The translations under genes were made by a program, and so were the position numbers. Below, piece after piece: positions 1 through 7,990 of a DNA stretch of 64,000 bases. Every line of letters begins with the position of its first letter. Positions within the stretch are counted from its first letter, which is position 1. The notes under the pieces were generated by a model that was given only the letters and a program-made list of their open reading frames with translations, did not search any database and was not told where the DNA came from. This DNA is from Planctomycetes bacterium ADurb.Bin069 (GTDB lineage: Bacteria; Planctomycetota; UBA8108; UBA8890; UBA8898), in contig MWEK01000015.1 in NCBI GenBank assembly GCA_002070955.1, positions 1-64,000 on the forward strand. The letters are read 5' to 3'.

Positions 1-97
1 TAGATCTCAAGGAAAAGCAGATCCTAATGGCGCTCGCAGAGGAGAGAGCCATCCACTACGAATAGCATAACATAGGCTGCTCACAGCGCTTACGCAA

Positions 98-532
98 TCA
101 CGAAAATCCCCAGAACTCCCCTCGAGATGTGCGGAATGTAGGATCAAACCTACCGAGTGGCGGAATACCACCTCTAATAAGGTCGTAGACCCGACTCAGC
201 GCCAAACGCGCTTCCGCAATCGCGCGATGTCCCAAGATCGAACAGCGAGAAAGCACAGTTTCCACGCCAGTAATGTGATCCACTGCGAGTGGATAGTTGA
301 ACTCGAGACCTCGGATTTCATGATGCCGAACCACTAAGCTAAGAGCGGCTTGCAGCCAGAAATTCCGCGAGACGGTGCAGTACCACTCTTGGCGGGGCAA
401 CAAGCCGTGATCTATGAAACCGGTCAGCTCTTCGTGACAACACAATTTGTTGTTCTGAAACGAAGCTTGGATCTTCGGGTTGATATCCTCAGAATTCACA
501 GAAGCGAAGTACACCTCAATATAATCACCCAT
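98..532 (-). CDS. hypothetical protein (144 aa) in a low-GC island
   Basis: I do not recognise this protein. It has a balanced amino-acid composition (hydrophobic, acidic, Trp and Cys residues mixed), unlike the Arg/Pro/Ala-rich shadows elsewhere in the window. A GAGG sequence lies 8 bases before the ATG. No signal peptide or membrane segment is obvious. The surrounding 700 bases are visibly less GC-rich than the rest of the window and lie beside a decayed IS91 transposase, so the gene may be recently acquired or a remnant. It could also be a chance frame: the evidence is composition and the ribosome binding site only. Confidence 0.45.
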   Translation of the reverse strand: MGDYIEVYFASVNSEDINPKIQASFQNNKLCCHEELTGFIDHGLLPRQEWYCTVSRNFWLQAALSLVVRHHEIRGLEFNYPLAVDHITGVETVLSRCSILGHRAIAEARLALSRVYDLIRGGIPPLGRFDPTFRTSRGEFWGFS

Positions 533-778
533 AGGGACTACCTCATCCGCCGAACTGCCAATGAGCCCAACGACAGAACGGAACGACTCCCGCAGTGCGA
601 CGCCCTCATACTACCAGGGCCTTGTCTGGCCACAGTCCGTAGACGAATCCCTCGTATACCCATAGGGCTTCTCGTTGGCGTTTTCATCATCGACGATGCT
701 AATTGAAGCGCCGCCGGGCATCAAGCAACACACACAGGCGCCTCGAAACCGCCGCGTCACGTCGTAGCCCGTGCGTAC
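533..778. other. gene-poor low-GC stretch
   Basis: I see no supported gene between the small unknown gene and the IS91 remnant. Short open frames exist on both strands but none has a recognisable domain. The sequence is probably decayed mobile-element DNA. The base composition changes to the high GC of the rest of the window at about 700-900. Confidence 0.4.
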
Positions 779-1012
779 GAGTTCCCCCAGCAACTGCCGC
801 TACGCAAGATCCGGCAGCACCTCCTCGACCACGTGCGCCCACCACTCGGCCCTCCGCCTCGCACGACGGGTACAGATTCCCTTTGCACGAAAACGGGACC
901 AGGTGCTCCAGCCGGCAGTCCGGACATCTGACTCGCGCGAACCCGCGCGCGAGGTCTCCGCAGACAATCTACCGCCGAGCCCGCGCATGCGCCGATTCCC
1001 GCATCGAACCCG
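779..1012 (-). pseudogene. decayed IS91-family transposase (zinc-binding N-terminal part)
   Basis: The minus strand at about 965-858 reads CGDLARGFARVRCPDC followed by LVPFSCKG and YPSC. This is the N-terminal zinc-binding signature of IS91/IS801-type Y2 transposases (usual form GFARVRCxxC...FSCKxRxFCPSC). The reading frame then shifts near 845-857 and continues as EWWAHVVEEVLPD, which matches the next conserved block (AAHLVDxVLP), before a TAG stop. An in-frame stop also lies just upstream of the CGDL block, and one cysteine of the usual FCPSC is replaced. No catalytic tyrosine domain is visible, so this is a dead fragment marking an old rolling-circle insertion. Confidence 0.75.
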
Positions 1013-1091
1013 ATTACAGGGCGCGCGACGGAGCTTGCCAAAGGGCGCGGCGCGGAGGAATCGGAGCCTCACCGGGACCAGGCCCGAGCGC

Positions 1092-2213
1092 TCATCTGCC
1101 GGCGGGGCTTTCTGCCTCGGCGCCGGCCTCGGGCGCGTCCTCCCCCTTCCCTGCCTTCTCCGGGCTCCCGTGAATTTCCAGGTCGCCAAGCTCCCGAGAC
1201 AGCCGGGATATCACCGCCTTCTCCACCGCGTCCCACTGATCGAAGAGCCGGCCTTCCTTCGCGTTCATGAGGAAAGAGCGGAAAGGCCGTGGCTCGGCGC
1301 GCGTGCGGACCGAGCCGTTGTGAAGGCACCAACCCGCGGCGCCGCCGGCCCGAGCCCCTAGGGCGTCCTGGAGGAAATCTTCCACCGTCGGTTCGTAAGC
1401 GGCGAAGCCGCGGCGAAAAGGCTCCTGAAGGTGAACGGGAAACCGGACTCCGGCGGCGCGCATCCAGGCCTCGTACCGGCGCAGCGTGCCTTCCGTCTTG
1501 GCCGCGCAGCCCTTCTCGCGGCAGAGGTGCGGAGTCAAGCAATCGCAGCGCCCCACCTTCCGATAGGCGGCCAGCTCTTCGGCCGAGCCCGGCACTCCCG
1601 AGCCTGTGGCGAGGCGCCGGGGGTCGATCTCCTTGATGGCGCCGATCAGCTCCCCCATCTCCTCGAGGGTCACATGCCGGTCGTCGCGCACGTCCCGCTC
1701 GTTGGCCACATCGATGTAGACGTTTCGGTAGGGAAGGAGCTCACGGGCGATCCGCCGCACGCAGGCGAGGTGCTGCGCCTGGTTCGCCGGGGTGCAGTCG
1801 CCCGACTCGCCTCGGTGGAGGGTGCAGTCAAGGATCATCCGCCGCTTGGAACACTCGACGATCAGGTCCTTGAGGCGCGCGAGGTAGGGCTCGCGAGGCT
1901 CGCCCGTCCGGGTCAGGGCGGAGAAGCTCATGCCTTCGAACTCCCAGAAAACCCAGACGCGGATCCAGTTGAAACCCGCCGCCACCGTGTCGTCGAGGTC
2001 CCGAGCCGCCAGGGCGGGCGACTCGATCCCCAAGGCGCCGTAGTAGCTCACGCCCAGGAGAAAGGTCGGACGGCCGTCCAGGGTGAAGAACCGGCCCTCG
2101 GCGTCGATGCCCAGGACCGGGCCGATCTCCTCGGCCGGCGCGGCGCCCAGCGGCGAGAAACCCAGCCAAACCACCGCCACCGCCCGGACAATGCAACGCC
2201 AGCGCGCCATCAT
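1092..2213 (-). CDS. exported glycoside hydrolase, GH5-like TIM barrel
   Basis: The 373-residue protein begins with a signal peptide (residues 1-27) followed by a clan-A type (beta/alpha)8 barrel. The Asn171-Glu172 pair in DVANERD matches the acid/base of GH5-like cellulases, and Glu264 in HLQEPF is a candidate nucleophile. It probably cleaves a beta-linked polysaccharide or oligosaccharide outside the cytoplasm; the substrate cannot be read from sequence. The start is the first of two ATGs, preceded by GAGGAGG at 5 bases. It is the last gene of the sugar operon, 56 bases after the amidohydrolase. The last 25 residues are Ala/Glu/Pro-rich and look disordered. Confidence 0.8.
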   Translation of the reverse strand: MMARWRCIVRAVAVVWLGFSPLGAAPAEEIGPVLGIDAEGRFFTLDGRPTFLLGVSYYGALGIESPALAARDLDDTVAAGFNWIRVWVFWEFEGMSFSALTRTGEPREPYLARLKDLIVECSKRRMILDCTLHRGESGDCTPANQAQHLACVRRIARELLPYRNVYIDVANERDVRDDRHVTLEEMGELIGAIKEIDPRRLATGSGVPGSAEELAAYRKVGRCDCLTPHLCREKGCAAKTEGTLRRYEAWMRAAGVRFPVHLQEPFRRGFAAYEPTVEDFLQDALGARAGGAAGWCLHNGSVRTRAEPRPFRSFLMNAKEGRLFDQWDAVEKAVISRLSRELGDLEIHGSPEKAGKGEDAPEAGAEAESPAGR

Positions 2214-2269
2214 CGGATCCTCCTCGGTGCCGCGGCACCGCCAGCTTGCCATGCGGCCTCCGGCGAGGC

Positions 2270-3283
2270 TCAACGCGCCGCCACGCTCTCGATGAGCCGC
2301 AGGCCGTTTTCGTAAAAAAGCCCCCGCAGGAAATCCCGGCCGAGCCCGCGGCGCTCGACGGCTTTGCGGATCGCGCGCAGTTCCTCGTAGGCGAAAGACG
2401 TGAAAACCAGTTTCCGGCGCTCGTCGCTGATCGAGAGCTTCCAGGGAACCGGCGTCACGTAGGTGTACTGGTCGTTGATCTCCACGGCCTTGCCCGGCGC
2501 AAGGGCCAGCGGCGCGTCCGTGCCGAAGAGAATCCGGCTGGGATCCAGGACGCCAAAAGCGTATTCGAGCACTTCGGAGTTGTTGAGCATCGCCAGGTCG
2601 ACGTAGACGTTGGGAAGCGGCGCGATCGCACCGAGATTTCCGAGCACGCATTTCAGGTAGTACGCCCGCCCGATATGCGCGAGCACGATGCGGGCGCGGC
2701 GGCGACTCGCGGCCAGTTCGACGATCTGCCGCTGATTGAGCGGGTCGGCCAGGCGGGCCTTGCGGGGAATGTGAAGCATGACCAGAGCGCCGTATGCGTC
2801 CACGATCTCCATGGCCCAGTCGGGGAGCATCTCGGGAATCTCGACGGCATTGATGTCGGCCTTGCGCACGTAGTCCGGATAGGGCTTGATCCCGAGGAAC
2901 GCGCCGCTCCGCAGGTCGGCCTCCAGCGCCGCGGGCGTATCCCCGACGGGATCGAAAAGCCTCAGGGCGAAGAACCGCGCGCCGCGGCAGCGTTCCGCCA
3001 GATACGCGTTGTTGCGCCCCGCGTCGTAACGCGGATCCGGGAGGCCGAAGCAGACCGCCCGCGTCTCTCGGCCCGGATACAGCTCGGCCAGGTCCGCGGC
3101 CAGATCGTCGAGATCGTAGCCCGCGATGGGGTGCCCCGCGCAGGAGAACGTCTCCCCCGGCGGCATCACGCCCGCGTTGAGGATGTGGACGTGGAAATCG
3201 AGGATCTTCTCGGGAACGAAGCTTTCCAGTTCCTCCCGCCAGATCCGGAGGTTGCGCTCGTGCTTGGTCGTCTCCCGCCACAT
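2270..3283 (-). CDS. amidohydrolase 2 family (PF04909-type) metal-dependent hydrolase
   Basis: The 337-residue protein has the amidohydrolase barrel. The metal-binding Asp29-x-His31-x-His33 (DFHVHI) lies on the first strand, a further His is in VLAHIGR, and the catalytic Asp is in GTDAPL near the end. Relatives hydrolyse C-N, lactone or C-C bonds. In sugar operons they often open sugar lactones or remove acyl groups, which I infer here. The ATG overlaps the symporter stop (TGATG), so the two are translationally coupled. A longer upstream start is possible but would run into the symporter gene. Confidence 0.85.
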   Translation of the reverse strand: MWRETTKHERNLRIWREELESFVPEKILDFHVHILNAGVMPPGETFSCAGHPIAGYDLDDLAADLAELYPGRETRAVCFGLPDPRYDAGRNNAYLAERCRGARFFALRLFDPVGDTPAALEADLRSGAFLGIKPYPDYVRKADINAVEIPEMLPDWAMEIVDAYGALVMLHIPRKARLADPLNQRQIVELAASRRRARIVLAHIGRAYYLKCVLGNLGAIAPLPNVYVDLAMLNNSEVLEYAFGVLDPSRILFGTDAPLALAPGKAVEINDQYTYVTPVPWKLSISDERRKLVFTSFAYEELRAIRKAVERRGLGRDFLRGLFYENGLRLIESVAAR

Positions 3284-5016
3284 CAGAACACCAACTCGGA
3301 GAACAGGAACAGCAGCGTCAGAATGGCCACCACGAAGCCCGCCCACCAGAAGAGCACGCTCTTGTACCACACGCCGCCCGCGCCCTTCAAAAACGTCAGT
3401 TGCCGCCAGTTGAGACACAGGTCATCGCTCACGCACGCGGCGGCGGGCGGCGCGGAGCACAGGCTCACCACCGTGCAGACGCCCAGGCAGAAGAGCCAGT
3501 TGACAATGGCCTGCATGGCGTAAGGCTCGATCCAGAGCGCGTGGTCCTGGACGGCGTTCACGTAGACCTTCAGGCCGATGCCGAGAAGGAAGCCGGCGAC
3601 CACCGCCGCAATCGCCCCGCGGGCGTTGATCCGCCGCCACAGCAGGCCGAGGAGGAACACCGCCGCGAAGGGCGGCGCGTAGAAGGCGTACATGGTCTGA
3701 ATGTAGACGAACAGGCTCCCGCCCAGCTTCTCGATGAAGGGAGCCAGCCCCATGGAGACCACCAGGACCACCGTCGTCGACCACATGCCCAGACGCACCA
3801 GCGTCTTCTCCTCGGCGTTCGGCCGGATCCAGCGCTTGTAGATGTCCAGCGTGAGCACGGTGCCCGTGGAGTTGAGCACGGAGTTCACCGTGGACTGGAT
3901 GGCGCCGAAGAGCGCCGCGAGAAAGAGCCCCCGCAGGCCCGCCGGAACCAGCGTGTGCAGCATCCTGACGTAGCCCTTGTCCGCCGTGGGCTTGACCTCG
4001 TCCCAGGGCAGAGTGAGCACCTCGGGATGCTGGGCGAACATGATCAACCCCGGAACCACGATGATCACGGGCAGGAAGGCCTTCACGTAGCCCGCGAACA
4101 CGATGCCCATGCGCGCGTGGTACATGTCGCGGGCGCCCAGGACGCGCTGGATCATGAACTGATTGAGGACGTTGTACCAAATGCTGATGGTGAAAACCGA
4201 GAAAATCAACGACGGCCAGGGCGCCACCTCGTGAGTGACGGGTTGGAGCACCGACAGGCGGTTGTAGTGCTCGCCGTGCACGATGGCGGGCGCCGCCCGC
4301 GCCACCGCGTCGGCCCACGCCCCGCTCTGGGCGCGGTTGCGCTCGAGCATCTCCCGGAAACCGTCGAGGATCGAGCCGCCGTCGCCCGCCAGGGACTGCA
4401 GGCCGAGCACGGTGACGGCCAAACCGCCCGCCAGCATGACGAGCATGGTCCAGAAATCGATCCACGCCACGGATTTCAAGCCGCCGTAGATCGCCCAGCT
4501 CCCCGCGACGATGCCCAGGGCGACGATGGCGACCCACAGATCCCACCCGAAAAGCTCCTGGAGCGCCAGGCCGCCGCCGTAAAGCACGGCCGCCAGGAAC
4601 ACGGTGACGTTGCTTATGACCGTGACCACGGCGAAGAAGAGCCGGAGCACGGGGTGGAAGCGTTTCTCCAGGAACTCGGCCGTGGTGAACACGCCCGCCC
4701 GCAGCAGGAAGGGGATGAAAACCCAGATCAAGAGCGTGAACGTCCCGACGTTCAGCCACTCCGAGGTCGCCACGCAGATGCCGTACACGCAGGCGCTGCC
4801 GATCATGCCGATGAAGTGCTCGGAGCTGATGTTGGCGGTGATGAAGGAGCCGCCCACCACGTACCAGGGGAGGCTCCGGTCCGCCAGGAAATAGTCCGCC
4901 GAGGTCTGCTTCTCCTTGCGTCCGACCCAGTAGCCGACGATGCAGAGAAGCGCGCAGTAGGCCGCGAACACGAGATAGTCGGCGTTGGCCAGGGGAAACT
5001 CTTCAAGGTTGGGCAT
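3283..5016 (-). CDS. sodium:solute symporter (SSS family), probable sugar importer
   Basis: This 577-residue integral membrane protein has about 13-14 hydrophobic segments and the SSSF layout: an N-terminal DYLVFAAYCALLCIVGYWVG helix, a YFLADRSLPW loop, and TM segments to the end. SSS members such as SGLT and GalP-like carriers couple Na+ entry to uptake of sugars or other small solutes. It sits between the isomerase (19 bases) and the amidohydrolase (1-base overlap), so it most likely brings in the sugar that the operon degrades. The chosen ATG has an AGGA at 9 bases; a longer in-frame start at 5073 has no better ribosome binding site. Confidence 0.9.
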   Translation of the reverse strand: MPNLEEFPLANADYLVFAAYCALLCIVGYWVGRKEKQTSADYFLADRSLPWYVVGGSFITANISSEHFIGMIGSACVYGICVATSEWLNVGTFTLLIWVFIPFLLRAGVFTTAEFLEKRFHPVLRLFFAVVTVISNVTVFLAAVLYGGGLALQELFGWDLWVAIVALGIVAGSWAIYGGLKSVAWIDFWTMLVMLAGGLAVTVLGLQSLAGDGGSILDGFREMLERNRAQSGAWADAVARAAPAIVHGEHYNRLSVLQPVTHEVAPWPSLIFSVFTISIWYNVLNQFMIQRVLGARDMYHARMGIVFAGYVKAFLPVIIVVPGLIMFAQHPEVLTLPWDEVKPTADKGYVRMLHTLVPAGLRGLFLAALFGAIQSTVNSVLNSTGTVLTLDIYKRWIRPNAEEKTLVRLGMWSTTVVLVVSMGLAPFIEKLGGSLFVYIQTMYAFYAPPFAAVFLLGLLWRRINARGAIAAVVAGFLLGIGLKVYVNAVQDHALWIEPYAMQAIVNWLFCLGVCTVVSLCSAPPAAACVSDDLCLNWRQLTFLKGAGGVWYKSVLFWWAGFVVAILTLLFLFSELVF

Positions 5017-5035
5017 TGGTCGGCATCCTTCGAAG

Positions 5036-6427
5036 CTACAAGCGCTCCGCCTCGATTCCCGCGAACCGCGCAAAAGCCATCATCGCCTCGGCGCGATCGC
5101 CCAAAACGAGCGCGCTGTGGTGCGTCCCCCCGCGGCGCGAGTATTCCTCCAGGAAGCCGGGCAAGGGCCGCCGCGGCCGCACCCAGCCGCGCACCCCCTG
5201 CCTGAGCTCGGCGTTCTTCGCATCGCCCAGCACGTCGACAGGGGCGACGAGGAGCGCGAAGGTGTCGTCGGGCCCCGGCGCAAGGTTGACCAGCACGGCC
5301 GGGCCCGGCGCGGGCGCGCAGGCCAGAATCGCGGGGTTGCGCGCGCCGGTCCACGGGAAATCTCGCTCGACCAGGCGGGGTTTCCGCGCGGCGACTTCCG
5401 GATTGATCTCGCCCATGTGCGCCAGGAAGATCGCGTTCCCTTTCCAATCGGGGCAGAAAGTCTCGGTGAAGGTCGTCCGGCCGAAGGCGCGGGAGAGCGC
5501 CCCCACGAGGGCCGCCGTGAGGACGTCGCCCTCGCCGGCGTAGCCGATCCCGCGGGCCATGGCCTTGGAGACCTCCAGGAACGGCACGGTGTCCACGGGG
5601 CCTTGCCGGGAGTCGAAGGCGGCGAAGTTGAGGCTCACGGCGTCATAGGCCTTGGCGTCAAGGAGGGCGCGAAGCCCCAAGCCCACCCGGACCGAACGTC
5701 GATGCACGTCAGGCGGCGCCGCGACGGCGTAGCGCGCGCGGTCGGCCGCCAGTTCCGCCTCGATCCGGGCGGCGGAGACGGCGCGCACCGGGCGCGCCAG
5801 CGCGGACGGCGCGATGGCCTCCACCGTAATACCCAGCTTGCCGCGCAGAACCTCCTTCGTCACGGCGAAATCGCCCATGCCCTCAAAGGCAGGGCCGATG
5901 CGGAGCACGCGGGCGCGCCGGAGCGTTCGGGCCGCGAAGGCCGCGCGGGCGATATCCGCGGCGCGGCGCAGCACGTCGGACGCACGGGCGTGGCCGGCGG
6001 CGATCTCGTAGGCGACGCCCATGCGTCTCAGCATGCAGGCGAGATCCTGAACTCCGTGGATTCCGTGGTTGTAGAGAATCCGGTCGGGGTGGACGTCGAG
6101 GCCGAAGGAGACATCAGGCGTCGTGTCGAGGAGCAGAATCGGCCTGCGGGCCGCGGCGAGGACGCCGGCGAATTCCAGGCTCGGCGCGTAGGCCAGATGC
6201 AGCGTGACGATGATGTCGACATCCTCGCCCTTGAAGCGGCGGAGCGCCTCCGCGGCCTCGCCTTTGACGCGGCAGGTCTTCGCCATGGCGACGCGCGCCC
6301 CTTCCGCGCGGAGCCCGGCGGCGATTTCCGCGGCCCATTTCTCCAAGGGCGCGCGCAGGCCGGGCAGACGCTCGTCGTAGAGCTTCAGGAAAAGCGGCAG
6401 CAGGCCGACCACTGGTTCGCGTCGCAT
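5036..6427 (-). CDS. L-fucose/L-arabinose isomerase family protein
   Basis: The 463-residue protein matches the fold of L-arabinose and L-fucose isomerases. Its N-terminal half is Rossmann-like (PVVGLLPLFLKLYDE start, DVDIIVTLHLAYAP), and its C-terminal half carries acidic and His metal-ligand candidates (DTVPFLEVSKAMARGIGYAGEGDVLTA split around position 300, and GGTHHSALV near the end). Such enzymes interconvert an aldose and its ketose using Mn2+. The ATG overlaps the kinase stop (TGATG). With the kinase and symporter next door it probably carries out the aldose-to-ketose step of the pathway. The exact sugar is unknown. Confidence 0.82.
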   Translation of the reverse strand: MRREPVVGLLPLFLKLYDERLPGLRAPLEKWAAEIAAGLRAEGARVAMAKTCRVKGEAAEALRRFKGEDVDIIVTLHLAYAPSLEFAGVLAAARRPILLLDTTPDVSFGLDVHPDRILYNHGIHGVQDLACMLRRMGVAYEIAAGHARASDVLRRAADIARAAFAARTLRRARVLRIGPAFEGMGDFAVTKEVLRGKLGITVEAIAPSALARPVRAVSAARIEAELAADRARYAVAAPPDVHRRSVRVGLGLRALLDAKAYDAVSLNFAAFDSRQGPVDTVPFLEVSKAMARGIGYAGEGDVLTAALVGALSRAFGRTTFTETFCPDWKGNAIFLAHMGEINPEVAARKPRLVERDFPWTGARNPAILACAPAPGPAVLVNLAPGPDDTFALLVAPVDVLGDAKNAELRQGVRGWVRPRRPLPGFLEEYSRRGGTHHSALVLGDRAEAMMAFARFAGIEAERL

Positions 6428-7986
6428 CAGAAACCTCCCCTCGGCGCGCCCTTGGCGGGGGAGCGCGCCGCCTCCGGGCCGCGCCTGCGCGGCTTGTCCG
6501 CGATCCGGTACGCCCGGCCGGCCGGCGCGTCCCCGTACACGCGGTCGAACGCTTCCAGATAATCCGCGAGGGCGCTCCGGAGCGAGTCCGCGAAACGCCC
6601 GCCCGGCGGAGGAATCCGCCGCGCGCCCGCGGCGGCGACCTCGGGACCGAAGGCGCAGACGGCGCCGCGCGCCGCGGGCGAGGTTTCGCGGGGGCGCACG
6701 AAGCAGGGAAGCGGCGCGAAGAGCGTCGCCAGGGCCCGGCGGAAGAAATCGCCGCGGCTCGCCCCGCCGCTCAAGACCAGCCCATCCACGGCGCCGGATT
6801 CCTTGACGGCGGCAAGCGCACGGGCGCTCTCGCAGACCATGCCGACCGCGACGGCCCGCAGAAGGTCGGCGCGCGAGCAGCGTTCGCCCAGGCCGAAAAG
6901 AACGCCGGCCCCCGCGGCGCCGGCGCGCAGCGGATTCGGCTGATTGAACCAAGGCAGCGCGACCAGCCCCTCGGGCGGCGCGGGCACCTGCTTCAAAAGG
7001 GCGGCGGCGCGGCGCAGCGCGGCGTCCAAGGATGCGCCGCCGGCCAGCTCCCGCAGGGCCCACTCCCACGCGCCGTTCCCGGTCGCCAGGGGGAGGATCA
7101 CCAGGCGGCCCGCTCCGGCGGGCGGCGGGATGACCAACTGGAGCGGCGACCACCCCTCCAGGTGCGAGGGCAGCACGAAATTTCCCACCCACGCCGTGCC
7201 CAGCGAGCAGTCCAACGGCCGGCGCGCGACACCGGCGGCGGCCAGGTAGCCGGCCTCCTGGTCGATATAGGGGCCGGCGACGGGAATGCCCCGCTCCGCG
7301 CGGAAGAGGCGCGCGCCCTCCCCAGAGAGCGGGCTGATTCCGTGGCCTTCCCTGAGGGGCGCGAAGAACGCCGGGGGAATATCGATGAGCCCCAGCAGCG
7401 AGGCGTCGAGGCGCCGCTTCGCCGCGTTGTACGCGCCGATCTGAATGGCGTTGCCCGCGTCCTGCCGCCAGGTTCCCGTCAAGCGAAAGAACAGATACTC
7501 CCCGGCGCCGATGTGAATATGATTCTCCGTGAAAAGCTCGGGCCACGCCCCGCGCATCCACACCAGCCGGCCCAATCCCGGCGGCGCGAAATCGGAGAGC
7601 ACGCTCCGTCGCCAGATGCCGCCGGGAGCGCGCTTGACGATGGCCTCTTGCTCGCGCCAGGCGCGGCCGTCGTTCCAGAGGAGCATCGGCGTGCGCGGCG
7701 CGCCGCTCGTTCTTTCGGCGATGATGGAGCTGCCGCCCTGCGCCGCGACCCCGATGCCCGCCAGGCGCCTCCATTTGGAACCGAGCGCGGCGCGCACCTC
7801 GCGCAAGGCCGAGGCGAAGGCGGCGTCGAGGGCGGGAATCGGCGTCTCCCGCCCCCCTTCGGGGAGCAGGTCGACGCGCAGCCTCCGGGTCGCCTCGGCC
7901 AGCAGCGTTCCGCGCGCCCGCTCGAAGGCGCAGAGCTTGAGCACCGTGGTGCCGAGATCGATGCCGAGGACGATCTCCCGCGCCAT
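6427..7986 (-). CDS. FGGY-family carbohydrate kinase
   Basis: This 519-residue cytoplasmic kinase begins with the ATP phosphate-1 motif GIDLGTT (about residues 8-14) and ends with the second actin-like domain, where LSGGASRGDFF is the adenosine-binding FGGY signature. Family members phosphorylate xylulose, ribulose, fuculose, rhamnulose or glycerol, so it should phosphorylate the ketose made by the isomerase. The length is normal. It lies 4 bases after the aminotransferase gene and overlaps the isomerase start, so it sits in the middle of the operon. Confidence 0.9.
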   Translation of the reverse strand: MAREIVLGIDLGTTVLKLCAFERARGTLLAEATRRLRVDLLPEGGRETPIPALDAAFASALREVRAALGSKWRRLAGIGVAAQGGSSIIAERTSGAPRTPMLLWNDGRAWREQEAIVKRAPGGIWRRSVLSDFAPPGLGRLVWMRGAWPELFTENHIHIGAGEYLFFRLTGTWRQDAGNAIQIGAYNAAKRRLDASLLGLIDIPPAFFAPLREGHGISPLSGEGARLFRAERGIPVAGPYIDQEAGYLAAAGVARRPLDCSLGTAWVGNFVLPSHLEGWSPLQLVIPPPAGAGRLVILPLATGNGAWEWALRELAGGASLDAALRRAAALLKQVPAPPEGLVALPWFNQPNPLRAGAAGAGVLFGLGERCSRADLLRAVAVGMVCESARALAAVKESGAVDGLVLSGGASRGDFFRRALATLFAPLPCFVRPRETSPAARGAVCAFGPEVAAAGARRIPPPGGRFADSLRSALADYLEAFDRVYGDAPAGRAYRIADKPRRRGPEAARSPAKGAPRGGF

Positions 7987-7990
7987 GCGA

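Noticed and set aside
350..706. A plus-strand 118-codon frame in the low-GC region
   Set aside because: It overlaps the better-supported minus-strand frame and the composition change. No motif or ribosome binding site was found.
5036..7774. A single 912-residue protein covering the kinase and isomerase region
   Set aside because: The first half is a shadow frame of the kinase; the real isomerase starts at 6427 with a TGATG overlap.
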